Shown here one piece after another: positions 1 to 12,865 of a stretch of DNA of 64,000 nt. The DNA is from Hoplostethus atlanticus (Eukaryota > Chordata > Actinopteri > Trachichthyiformes > Trachichthyidae): assembly GCA_034670405.1 (NCBI GenBank), contig JAXDDX010000219.1, forward strand, positions 482,001 to 546,000, in the 5' to 3' direction. Within the stretch, counting starts at the first letter, position 1; each line of letters begins with the position of its first letter. The notes below the pieces were generated by a model, which was not told the DNA's origin, did not search any database, and was given only the letters and a program-made list of their open reading frames with translations. A program made the translations under genes and the position numbers.

Positions 1-295
1 TCTAGCCACTTCTCTGGGTCAGTGTTGTGGTGGCGTCAGGGCAAGCACAGCAGCCCAGAGATCCTTTTCCCCAGCAGCTGGGGATCCCCTAGCTCCTCCT
101 GGAAGATTCCCAGGTGCTCCCATGCATGCTGGGAGATGTAGTCCCTTCAGTGTGTCCTGGGTCTGCCCTGGGGTCTGCTCCCAGTCAGCCCAAAGGGAGA
201 CACCCGCTTGGCATCCTTACCTGCCCAAATCTCCTCAGCTGGCTCCTCTCAATGTGGAGAAGCAGTGGCTCGAGTCCGAGGTCCTCCTGGATTGA
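1..295 (-). repeat. LINE 3' fragment (C-terminal end of a non-LTR retrotransposon ORF2)
   Basis: Read on the minus strand, about 150 down to 10 encodes a peptide beginning DYISQHAWEHLGI and followed by QEEL. This resembles the tail RWRDYISQLAWERLGIP..EEL that recurs at the C-terminus of an abundant teleost LINE ORF2. The copy is short and decayed, and no reverse transcriptase domain is in the window. The clade (RTE/Rex-like or other) is not settled. It lies upstream of the first visible GT92-A exon. Confidence 0.55.
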
Positions 296-330
296 TTAGC
301 TCCTAATCCTGTATAAACCAAAGACATTGG

Positions 331-606
331 GCCTCATTCACAGAACGTGCATAAGATCAGAGTTGAACCTAAAGCGTTTGTACTGTTCTGCGAGCACAGT
401 CTCATTCATCATTTTGTTTGTATCTGAATTTGTTCGTTGATAGGATCAAAGCCTACAAGTGTTTGGACATGCGGGAAGGCTCTTAGAATGCCTTATTCTT
501 TATGCAAAATCAATTACAGTGTAGCAAAGAGGTTTTCCGCATGTTTCATGAATCCCACATTGGTATTTGGTATTAGAATTTAAGAAAAGTTTTGTGAATG
601 AGGCCC
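331..606. mobile_element. MITE with imperfect terminal inverted repeats
   Basis: The left end reads GGGCCTCATTCACAGAAC and the right end is the near inverse, GTTTTGTGAATGAGGCCC-like (TTTTGTGAATGAGGCCCA). There is no coding capacity. A second copy of the same family starts at 25496, where terminal and subterminal sequence match the reverse complement of this copy's right end for about 90 bp, including CCAATGTGGGATT. Superfamily not assigned. Confidence 0.6.
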
Positions 607-639
607 ATTGTCCTTATTTTTGTCTTCCTTGTTCTCCAG

Positions 640-3600
640 GTCCGTGTTATCGCTGTGGTGCTAAGGGATGAGGCTGTAGCCTACCGTTGCCACCTCTGTT
701 GCCAGGGGCAATGCCACATCTCCGCGGGCGATGCCAGCGTCCATTGGGACCACTTTCGCTTTGCATATGGAACAGCAGACATCATGTGTCCTCTGCCCTC
801 AGGCTGCGAGACCCCCTCTCATATCGCTCTGACCTCTGTTGATGCTGCTGATTCTGAAGGTACTGAAGGGTTTTACAACATGTCACAGTTTGGAGACCGA
901 TCTGGATCAAAGACTTCTGATTTGTTTATGTCTGATGTACTGAGCTGGCTGTTCCTAGCCAACAGAGTCCACCATCCCACTAGTTTATTGTTGTTGACAT
1001 TGATGGTGAGATTGAAAAACAAAAAATGATCCACAGAAAAAAACAACAGAAAAACATCTTTGGAACAATTTTGGAAACTGCTTACTTTTGCAAAATAACA
1101 TCCTGAATGTCAATTCAATTAAATATCCCTTTAAATGTGCTATGTGTAGCATTTTAACATCAATAAATCATTACGACATTCAATTTGAGGGATTAGTATA
1201 ATAGTATACTATGTGCACAAAAAAAGGCACAAAACAGGAAGAGGGCGCTGTTCTTCCTGCGCTAACGGAGCTAAAGATAAAGAGTTTCTGTCATCAGCAG
1301 ATGGTGGAAGGAGAGAAAGGAAGATGGAGAAATCATCTCCACCATGGTCTCATTTGATTCCAAGATAACAATTATTTTGACAATAATATATTAATGTTTA
1401 AAAATGCTACACAGAGCACCTCTGCGTCTTTTCTGTGGCCTCACAGGTAAAGTGTATTTGGAGGTGCTGAACCAGGAGGTGAGGAGTGACTCCTTCAATC
1501 ACAACTTCACTGTCTGCCTTTCCACCATGTTCGACTTCACCAATGTGCTGCAGGTACAGTCACACAATACTGGTTTTGCTGGCTTAGACTAATGCCGGGA
1601 TCAGACTACACGATATTTTTGTCTGTTACAATGGTCACTGTGTCAGATTAGGCGATATAGAGTGATAAATTCGTGTCGTGTCTTGGCCGACAGACATGAC
1701 AGACCACATGTTCGTCACCAACCAATAATCGCTTGCTGACGTGCGTGATGTCATCGGAAAGCAGGTGCTAGGCAACGAGAATGTAAACAAACAATGGCGT
1801 CCGAAGCGGTATGCATGATATTAGCTGTCTTGTGTTCCGAAAAGGCAAAAAAAAAAGAAAAAACGACTGTGGACCCGTTCTTGGGTCGCATGAAGAGAAC
1901 AGTATGGGTTGTCAATCCTTCAAAGAGAACTTGAGGTAAAAATAACGATGTTTTAGCCTGTAGTGAAACCTAAATGTAGCTAGCTGGCTAGCCTCCACAG
2001 CTCGACAAACCTTTCCTCTGTTTCATAGTTCCACCTAGCGGCACCAACAACTTCATTTCTCTTTCGCTTCGCCATGTTTGTTTATAGCGCTCCGTGCTCC
2101 TATTGGTAAACGTCACTGACGAGACGGAACACGTCGTGGACAGCAAAAAAAAAGTATCACTCTATATCACCTAATCTGACACAGTGACCATCGTAACAGA
2201 CAAAAATATCGTGTAGTCTGATCCCGGCATAACATGCTAGTCTTTTGTCGGGACGTCATGAGGCGTCCCAGATGCGGCGTCGGTTGTCACACTACACAAC
2301 ATAAAACGATCGATTGTCGTACCCTGTCGTTCCCGAATCGACCCGACGCCCTATGTCTGCCGAATCGGGCTATAATATCGGGCCTGATATCGTGTAGTCT
2401 GAACCCGCCTTTAGGCTGGACTCAGCACGGCTGCAGCCAATTAAGACTGATTGCAGCCAGGCCTTTTTAACCTGTGTGTGGATGTGTGAGCATCAGTGTG
2501 AGAGGCTGATGGACTGAGCTGACAGGAGACGAGGGTGGCAATTTTTTTTAATGCACTCTCAAATCATATCTAGATTGTATATTTACACATATTAGGCATG
2601 TTTTCTTGTTTTAGAATTGTTCATGTACTGTTTTGTAATATGTGATTTCCTGTTGTTCTAATTGTCTTTTTGGACATTGTTTTATGATAAATGATTTGCG
2701 CTTCTTTTAAATTGCTAATTTCTGGTTTAGTAGTTGCTGAGTCACGTACTGTTTTGTAATAGTTTATTTCCTATTTTCTGATTTGCTTATTGTGTTTATT
2801 AGTGATTGGTGAGCTATCTTTTAAATTGCCAATAACAAATTACCGTATGTGAGAATAATTAACCATGAAGTGTGAAACTTTCAGCTGGTCCAGAGTATGG
2901 CGGTGCTGCAACTACTGGGGGTGAGCAGGGTGGTCGTCTATAAGACCAGCTGTAGCCCAGACACACAGCGGCTGCTGGACTACTACACACACACAGGTAG
3001 CATATGATAACTGTTGTTATTTGTCCTTATATCTTGTTGTCTAGCTGTTTTGATTTAATGTGTTATTTACAGTAACTAGCCTAGGGTTAAGACAAGTAAG
3101 CCTAGTTTCTGTTTGTGTCATACCCCCAATTGGAGGTAGTTTCACCCCAGCTAGGCCAATTGACTTAATAGTCTGGGAGGGGCCTGCACTCCTAGCAGAC
3201 AATTATCAATCAGTGGATGCAGTCTTAAATCACTGCTGCTTTGAAAGCGCCAGGCAAATGAAGGCTAGCGTGAAAAAAGGCAAACATGAGCCCAATCGGC
3301 CAGATGGTGGCGCTGTAATTAAGGCCCAAAAACGCGATTTTGGAAAGGCCACGCCCCTCACACTGTGACTCCAAGTGACTTGAAATTTGACACAAGTCCA
3401 GCTCAATGTGCTCTACAAAAAAGCCTCAAGAACCACTCCGCCTGACTAGATTTTCCGCCATTTTAATTTTTTTTTTTGAAAAACACATTTTTGACATCTC
3501 CTAAACCATAGGTCCAATTGCTACCATTCCAATTTTCTGTGGATCATTACTGGACCAAGATTATCAAAAGTTGTATAAAGCTTGTTGATATCTTATTTAG

Positions 3601-6600
3601 TTTTCAAGATATTGACCAATGAACTTGCTCTAACTGAGACTTGGATCACACCAGAAAACACTGCCACGCCCGCCGCTCTGTCAGATGTGTACTCTTTCGC
3701 TCACACTCCCAGAGCTCTGAGGCGAGGTGGTGGTACTGTCCTGCTAATTTCCCTCAAATGGAAATACTCTCTTTTCTATTTCAGTTCTCTCCATCCTCCT
3801 TTGAATCTCATGCTGTCACTGTTTCTTATCCAGTCAAGCTCACCATTGCGGTTGTTTATCGCCCACCAGGCCCTCTTGGTGAGTTCCTTAAGGAGCTTGA
3901 CACACTAGTCTCCCACTTCCTTGATGATGGCTCTGGACTCATCCTTCTCTGTGACTTCCAGAGAACATCCAGACTGAGAATCCCTCTCTCCATCTCCTCC
4001 TACCGACAAGGCTGGCAACCAGCTGGATCTAATCTTCAGCAGACACTGTTCCACTGCTAACCTCTCTGTCACTCCTCTCCAGCTCTCTGACCAATACTTC
4101 ATGTCCTACTCTCTGATGTAAGGGGGAGCCCCTTACATCATCCCCCTACCCACATTTCGTTTTTTCACGTCACAATCTCCACTCACTCTCCCCCACTGAT
4201 CTTTCCTCTTCTGTTCTCTCTTCCCTCCCTGCCCCTGAATCTTTCTCTCTCCTATCCCCTGATACTGCCACTGATCTTCATCTCTCCTCTTCTTTGGACA
4301 ATCTCTGTCCACTAACCTCCAGGCCTGCATGCCCAACTCCACCTGCCCCTTGGTTGTCGGACTCAGTGCGTACTGAGAGACGGAGCCTGAGAGTGGCTGA
4401 GCGCAAATGGAGAAAAGGCAAACTCCTGGAGGACCTTAACTTCCTTTCCACTTTTTCATGCTCTTTCATGCTCTATCTGCTACTAAAGCTTCTTTCTTCT
4501 GCACTAAAATTCAAACTTGTGCTTCCAACCCTAAAAAATATTTTAACTTCTTTGACAAGAAGGTTAATCATATCCAATCCCCCTTCACCACACCTGACCC
4601 TCTCCATTTTTTCTCTCCCCACCTCCCACCCTAACCCATTTTTCTCTCCTCTCCCCAAACGAAGTCCTCGACGAGGTCCTTCCCTTCCTGACCCACCTCA
4701 TCAACACATCTTTGGTGTCTGGATGCTTTCCCTCTGGTTTCAAAACTGCCAGTCACCCCCCATCTGAAGAAACCGACCCTTGATCCCTCTGAATTCAAAA
4801 ACTACAGACTGGTTTCCCTTCTACCCTTCCTATCCAAAACTCTTGAACTTGCTGTCTTTAATCAACTGTCCTTGTATCTCCACCAGAACTACCTCTTGGA
4901 CCCCCACCAGTCTGGGTTCAAGGTGGGTCACTAGACCGAGATGGCCCTCCTTGCAGTGACAGAGTCGCTCCATGCCGCTAGAGCAAACTCTCTCCTCTGT
5001 CCTGATACTCCTGGACCTGTCTGCAGTGTTCGACACTGTGAACCACCAGATCCTCCTCTCTACCCTTGATGGGATGGGTGTCTCAGGCTCTGCACTCTCC
5101 CTGTTTGCATCCTACCTGACGGGTCACTCCTACCAGGTGTCGCTGAGACGGTCTGTGTCGGAACCACGCAGGCTGACTACTGGGGTTCCGCAAGGTTCGG
5201 TTCTGGGTCCTCTTCTTTTTTCCCTCTACACAACATCGCTTGGTTCTGTCATCCACTCCCATGACTTTTCCTACCATTGCTATGCCGATGACACCCAGCT
5301 GATCCTGTCATTTCCCCCCTCTGACACACAAGTGGAGGCACGGATTGCCGCGTGCCTGTCAGACATCTTGGAGTGGATGTCGATGCACCACCTGAAGCTC
5401 AACCTGGACAAGACTGAGCTGGTGTTCCTCCCGGGGAAGGGTTGTCCACACTGAGACCAACTCGACGTCAACTCGCACTGCGAGGAATCTGGGTGTGACC
5501 CTGGACGACCAACTGTCGTTCTCGGAAAACAGTGTAGTAACACGCTTATCCAGGCTCTTGTCATCTCCCGCCTGGACTACTGCAACTCCCTCCTTGCTGG
5601 TGCCCCGGCGTCTGCTATCAGACCTCTGGAGCTTGTTCAGAAAGCTGCAGCTCGTCTGGTGTTCAACCGCCCCAAGTTCTCCCATACAACTACCCTTCTC
5701 CGTTCTCTACACTGGCTCCCTGTAGCAGCTCGCATCCAGCTATCCTATAGGGCAGTAAACGGAACAGCTCCTATTACCTCCAGGCTATGGTCAAGCCTTA
5801 CACCCCTGCCCGACCACTTCGCTCTGCTGCCTCAAGGCGACTACACGGTCATGGCTCTTCTCTGTCCTGGCCCCACAGTGGTGGAATGAACTCCCCACTG
5901 ATGTCAGGACAGCAGAGTCGCTGCCCATCTTTCACCGCAGGCTGAAAACCCACCTCTTCAAGAAACACTACCCTGAACCTTCCTCTTAGTACTTATTTGT
6001 CTTCACTTATTTGTCTTGGTACTTGCTTATATGCTTTGCTTAATTGTCTTAGCGCTTGTTTATTTGCTTCACTTATTTGTCACATTTGTTTAATAAAAGT
6101 AGGTAGATAACTTATTGCACTTTTACCTTAGCTCCGGTTATGCTCTTAGATGCTTGTTTAGGAAGGAAAAATGCACATAGGAGTTCTGGTGAGAGTAGTT
6201 CTCTTGCCTACCTACGTTGAATGCACTTATTGTAAGTCGCTTTGGATAAAAGCATCTGCTAAATGACTGTAATAGTGTAAAATAGTATACTGGGTTACTG
6301 TGGTAATCCAGGGACTCAACGTCAACCACAGTACAGCAAAACTGGAAAAACTCTCTACAAGTGGCTCCATATCATTGTAACGCCAGTTGCATCAACTCCT
6401 TAGTTTATATTCTATTTGTGTGCTTATATTCAATTTATATTTTTTCCTGCTAAATCCTATAACTTTTACTGCTGCAACCACCTATTCCCCACAGGGAACA
6501 TCAGTTTCAACTAATCTAATCTAAATTTATCAAAAAGGAATTAAAATTACCTCAGGACCTCAGAGTTAAAGGACTACACCAACTTTCTGGGAAATTGGCT

Positions 6601-9600
6601 TGTTGGTCAACTTACCTTTCACACGTTATGAAAGGAGTACCAACAAAATCATCTGTTGTGTCTCTGGTAGATATCTAAGTCCTGTACACCTGCTATTACA
6701 TTACAGTCATTTAGCAGACGCTTTTATCCAAAGCGATTTACAAAGGTAATAGTTGACACTCTGTGGGTGACTCAAGCACTGGATGACAGTGCTTGAGTCA
6801 CTGTCATCCAGTGCAGATCTGCCACGCAGTTCTGCACCCCTGGAAGATGCATGGCCCTGATGCTCAAGAAGCAGGGAAAGGCCCAATTGAGAAGCTGCTG
6901 CATCACCCGCAGGCACTGCCTGGACCTGGTGCCCCCATTGATGAACTGTTATCTGTCCGGATGAGGACATGGCGGTTCCTCAGGGCTGGAGGAAAGGCTC
7001 TGACTGCCCAATACACAGCGCAGAGCTCCATTCCATAGCCCTCTGGCAGCTAACAACCTCACCTACCTGTGGAGTCACTAACCATAAATCAAAGTGGTGT
7101 GGCTATGCCGACTGCTCGAGGGAAGGAAGCTGGAACAGGCTTGTCGTAGTCTCTGGTCGATGAAAATTTAGCACAAGCCCTGGTACTTGCTGGTCCAAGC
7201 AGACCAGCTGCCAGTGAACAATTTTGACCTGCTACCATTTAGCATTTGTTTGCGAGAAGATAAAAGGAACAGATTATTGGATGTGGGGTTTTATACTGGC
7301 TGTGTGCCTAAGTCATCCCAGGTCACAGATGAATTTGTTGGTATAATGACTTAACCACCGCCTCTGGCAGTCAGGAAGAATGAATTAGAACAAATGAAAT
7401 AGAATAGATCTTATCAATCTGGTCTTCAGCTTTTTAACTCTCTGGTTGGCATGCCTACCCACTGGAAAGGACAAGCGCAAAGGTTAAATCAGTTCCAGGA
7501 TGCAGTTGTCCAATTAGCCTTATCAGACGGTGTCGGAAGCAGGTAGAACCAGTCTGCCAACCAGATTCTCCCCCATATCCAGCCAACGCCTCAACCGCCC
7601 CCCCACCATATTGAGTGTATATTTGTCCTTCCAGGCTAATTATTCCACTGTGTCCCTCCCAGGTTTTATGGAGGTGATTCCCTGGTCTATGTCCAGTTTT
7701 CTGAATGTGTCTCGAGGGTGGCAGCCTGAATACAATCCTGGTGACCTCCACTACTACGGCCAGATCCCTGCTCTCAATGACTGTGTGTACAGATACATGT
7801 ACCAGTCCAGATACCTGGCCCTGCATGATATGGATGAGCTCATACTGCCTCAGTCAGCGGACAGGTAGTGTTCTCTTTAAGTGAGCAGATGAATGAAGTG
7901 TTTTGTTCCATAATGAGACATTACCATAAAAATATTTGCTGGCTAGAAAATTATTTTAACTATGGAATATTGAAGTTATGGGCTACCTTAAAAATATCCC
8001 ATAAACCTCACAAAAGGGATGTTGCTTATGGAAAAGCTTTAGCTGTGTTAAACTGGCCTGGATGAACAGTGCCCTCTTCCACTTTTGTGCCATAAAGCAA
8101 TGCAAAAGATTTCCCTCCAGATCTGACCCAGTGGTAAACAATATCTTCTCAGTGATTGACTTGGTTGTTTATGGTATCTATACTAATGTCTAAAATGAAT
8201 GTGATAATGATTCATTGATGTTAAAATGTAACACATAGCACCTTTAAGGCTGAGATATGCTTTATTAACCCATTGAGGGAAATTCTTGGGGTCACAAAGT
8301 GCATAAAAACAAATATTTAACACATTTTTACAAATATCAAACAATGAAAAATAGGTGACATTTTTGGGGGGAGGGAGGAGGTTATTACGTGTGTGTGTGT
8401 GTGTGTGTGTGTGAGATAGAGAGATCGACTGAATCAATTTAATTAAGATAAAACATCCTGTTACCAGCTGGGGGGAGCTGCTGCTTCTGCTGGAGCAGAA
8501 ACATGGCGCCGACTACTGCTACATGTTTGAGAACAACGTGTTTCCCACCAGCGTCACGCTGCCTCCTCCCTCCTCCCAAAGTCCTCCTCCTCCGAAGAGT
8601 GGCTGGCAAGGTGTATCCGGGGTTAACATCCTGGCACACCTGCACCACGAACCCGTCGATAAGAGAATGTTCAGCAACTTCAAGATCATCGTCAACCCCA
8701 GAGCTGTGTTTGCCGCCACTGTCCACGGACTGTTGAAATCGCAGAAAGGCTGTGTAATAGTCGACAGCGAAGTAGCAAGGATGTACCATACAAGGTAGGT
8801 TTTGTTTTTGTGTTTGGTCTCTGTATTTCCTGAGTATGACATACATTCTAGTTAAATCAGTTGAGGGGCATAACTGTATTGTGTGTGTATGTGGGGGGGG
8901 GGGGGGAGGACAAGTACTAGTGATGTGTCGTATGCGGACGAGTTGGCTCTTTGAGCCGACTCTTTTAAGTGAACGATGGGAGACAACACATGTCTGAGAG
9001 ACGGTTTTTCTTTTCTTTTTTTTTAGTAAATGAATTCAAAACAGAATGGTAGGATAATCCTATAATTTATGAGTTGAATATAATAATAAAAAAAATGTCT
9101 TACTTGTTTGGTAATAGTACTTTAGAGCCAAATCCAGCAAGAATAGTGAGATTTTACACCGGAATTTAGGAGCGAGCACTTCTTTCCCGGAAAACTTCAA
9201 AGTAAGAGCCCACAAATAACCAAACATACTTCATACAAATTCTTAGAGTCTTAGATTACAAATGCCTAACACATTACCGCTTGTGATGTACGTGATTTCA
9301 AATAGACTGAATAAATTGCAGTAAAGTCTTATTATATGATATTCTGACGGATTAATAAATTAATCAACCAGTGGGCACATTTAAATCCTGGAAAAAGAAA
9401 TGCATGACTAGTCAGTAGCAGCAATACTTTTAGTTTTATATTATGTCATATAAAATAAATTGAAATATATTTCTGTCGTGTTGTGGAATTATTTATTATC
9501 CATTTTCATTAATAGTGTGTTATTATCATTATACAATATATTTATTCTTGCCATATCCTGCTTTTTAACAGTAATATGACCTCGAACATAGTTCGATGTA

Positions 9601-10364
9601 TTGCAGATGAAGAATCTTGCTTATTTATTTCTTGCACCAAATGGGAAAGTAACTATGGTATTACTGTGTAGCGGAAGTGACCGCGAGGATGTAACTTGTT
9701 ACTACTTTGCGGAGGGTGAAATTGTGATGTGCACATACCTATCATAGGTCAAATATTGCTTAATTTGGCTGACTAGAAGTGCTACTGAATGAAGAGCTGT
9801 TTGGGAGCCGAAAGAGCCGGCTCTTATTGCTGAGCTGAGCCAAATGATCTGACTCACTGAAAAGAATTCAGAATTCCCATCACTAACAAGTATGGTTTCT
9901 ACTGCCCCATAGGACAAAATGACCATAATATATCTGAAGGGGTTGATAGGGCTATTGATCAATACTCAACAACAACGGTTACTTCATTTCTGGCTTTCAA
10001 AACTCACTTTCTGGCCCGTACTCTGTTATCAAACAAAGACACACACTCAGTTTTATTATTCCAGTATTGTGCATGGTGTAAATAATAGATTACACCTTTT
10101 TAAAGTCAGCAGTCATGGTGTTGAAAGGTGTTTTGGATTAAGATGAAGTGTCCACCAGGTGGCACCAGGCTCTAATTTTTAGCACACTTGGTATATAACT
10201 GTTGTATTCCTGTCTGCTTCCTCTCCAGAGCTCCAGTGCAGACCCAGCTGACACCAGACCAGCTGATATACGATGACCGACTGCTGAGCTACAGAGCCCG
10301 CCTCACCCTCGCTGTCAACACTGTGCTCAAGAAGACTAGACTCATTCCAGAGGAGAGTACAGAA

Positions 10365-10367
<3 letters not shown>
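640..10367 (+). CDS. Family-92 glycosyltransferase (GT92/DUF23), gene A, 5' end outside window
   Basis: Probably a Golgi type II glycosyltransferase; characterised GT92 members transfer galactose (nematode GALT-1, plant GALS). Visible coding exons are 640-859, 1447-1553, 2885-2996, 7663-7864, 8468-8794 and 10229-10367, with GT-AG borders and phases that join to 1,107 nt (368 aa plus TAG). Recognisable family segments, in order, are [76 protein letters not shown] (a DXD-type metal/nucleotide-sugar motif, D-M-D) and NFKIIVNPRAVFAATVHG. Exon 5 adds a proline-rich stretch (PPPSSQSPPPPK) absent from gene B. The N-terminal membrane anchor and stem are not seen; in gene B they are on earlier exons, so they are presumably upstream of base 1. 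The in-frame ATG at 598 lies before an acceptor at 638-639 and is not taken as the start. Could be a pseudogene only if the missing 5' exons are lost; the visible frame is clean. Confidence 0.85.
1593..2229. mobile_element. PIF/Harbinger deletion derivative in GT92-A intron
   Basis: The termini are inverted repeats of about 75 bp beginning TGCCGGGATCAGACTACACG, with only about two differences between the arms. Flanking TAA at 1590-1592 and 2230-2232 is the 3-bp duplication expected of Harbinger elements. Inside, plus-strand sequence near 1846-1930 encodes KKRLWTRSWVA then REQYGLS, like the N-terminus of Harbinger transposases. Minus-strand sequence from 2075 encodes MAKRKRNEVVG then RWNYETEERFVELW, like the start of the Myb/MADF-type accessory protein. 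The element therefore keeps the first parts of both genes, facing each other, with the middle lost. Confidence 0.8.
2233..2415. repeat. Right end of a second Harbinger-like element
   Basis: The sequence ends ATATCGTGTAGTCTGAACCCGCC, closely related to the terminus of the adjacent 1593-2229 element but with a different outermost sequence. No matching left terminus was found, so this looks like a truncated relative or the remnant into which the neighbour inserted. Confidence 0.45.
3612..6274 (+). mobile_element. L2-clade LINE, internally decayed
   Basis: The apurinic endonuclease start is recognisable at about 3612-3660 (LALTETWITPENTATPAAL). Reverse transcriptase follows: NYRLVSLLPFLSKTLE near 4801, LLDLSAVFDTVNHQ near 5010, GVPQGSVLGPLLFSLY near 5180 and the catalytic YADDTQL at 5281-5301. 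The frame shifts several times and much of the region between endonuclease and RT is missing. The 3' tail TTGTAAGTCGCTTTGGATAA followed by AAGCATCTGCTAAATGACTG (to about 6274) is the characteristic L2 tail shared with many fish SINEs. The copy is dead and has no full ORF1 or 5' UTR. Confidence 0.85.
6697..6745 (-). repeat. L2/SINE 3'-tail fragment
   Basis: The reverse complement reads TTGTAAATCGCTTTGGATAA then AAGCGTCTGCTAAATGACTG, the same tail that ends the LINE at 6274 but in the opposite orientation. Nothing else of the element is recognisable beside it. Confidence 0.7.
8389..8413. repeat. (GT)n microsatellite
   Basis: About twelve GT units in GT92-A intron 4, just before exon 5. Plain simple repeat. 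Confidence 0.95.
8918..9885. mobile_element. Non-autonomous hAT element (968 bp)
   Basis: The ends TAGTGATGTG and CCCATCACTA are imperfect inverted repeats. They are flanked by 8-bp duplications ACAAGTAC (8910-8917) and ACAAGTAT (9886-9893), the hAT hallmark. Subterminal GGCTCTTTGAGCC and GAGCCGGCTC repeats are typical of a fish family. No transposase frame is visible. It sits in the last intron of GT92-A. Confidence 0.8.
10149..10167 (+). promoter_or_regulatory. CTCF-like motif
   Basis: TGTCCACCAGGTGGCACCA matches the vertebrate CTCF consensus TGGCCACCAGGGGGCGCTA at 15 of 19 positions, including the core CCACCAGG.GGC. It is about 60 bp upstream of the last GT92-A exon. Occupancy cannot be judged from sequence. 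Confidence 0.4.

Positions 10368-10425
<58 letters not shown>
10368..10425. repeat. (GT)n microsatellite at the GT92-A stop codon
   Basis: About 29 GT units start directly after the TAG stop of GT92-A (10365-10367), so the 3' UTR would begin with this repeat. Confidence 0.95.
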
Positions 10426-10426
<1 letters not shown>

Positions 10427-10655
10427 GCACAGCTCCAAATGTGGATACACTACATACAAAATGGACATCTATTTTTCCCCCCACTATGGATTGGATTTTA
10501 TCAAACTTTGGGGGAATGATGCATCTCAGCACTGCATTCAACATGATTCATTTATTTACTGATTAGCCCAAAGGGTCGCTGCATCATTTGGACAATCAAT
10601 CAAGTACCAAAGAAAAAACTACCAGACTGAGCAAATGGCCCTTGAAACTTGAAAC

Positions 10656-12755
<2,100 letters not shown>

Positions 12756-12756
12756 A

Positions 12757-12863
12757 CAATATTCCATAGTGAATTTAATTTTCTAGCCAGCAATTATTTT
12801 ACAAGATAAGATATGGTGGATGTCTAATGATGGAACAAAACTCTTTCATTCATCCGCTCACAT
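12757..12863 (-). pseudogene. Inverted duplicate of GT92-A intron 4, left half
   Basis: The reverse complement matches GT92-A sequence at about 7876-7970 just after exon 4 (GTGAGC.GATGAATGAA, TTTTGTTCCAT, GCTGGCTAGAAAATTA, CTATGGAATATTG), with small indels. It joins the exon fragment at 14868-14935 once the transposon between them and one TA are removed. Confidence 0.75.
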
Positions 12864-12865
12864 TA

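Larger units (their letters stand above)
2997..7662 (+). other. GT92-A intron 3, filled with repeats
   Basis: This 4.7-kb intron holds a dispersed repeat at about 3230-3610 (includes GGCCACGCCCCTCACACTGT, a phrase common in fish repeats), the L2 LINE at 3612-6274 and an L2-type tail at 6697-6745. A stretch at 6790-7560 has short protein-like reading frames that I do not recognise. No host exon is seen. Confidence 0.6.

Noticed and set aside
124-142. Match to the ZNF143/THAP11 promoter motif (ACTACATCTCCCAGCATGC on the minus strand)
   Set aside because: The same bases encode DYISQHA in a LINE C-terminal fragment, so the motif is explained by the repeat and not by a promoter.
598-640. ATG at 598 as the start of GT92-A
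   Set aside because: The codons between 598 and 639 are the pyrimidine-rich end of an intron (TTCTCCAG), and gene B shows that the protein should extend further upstream.
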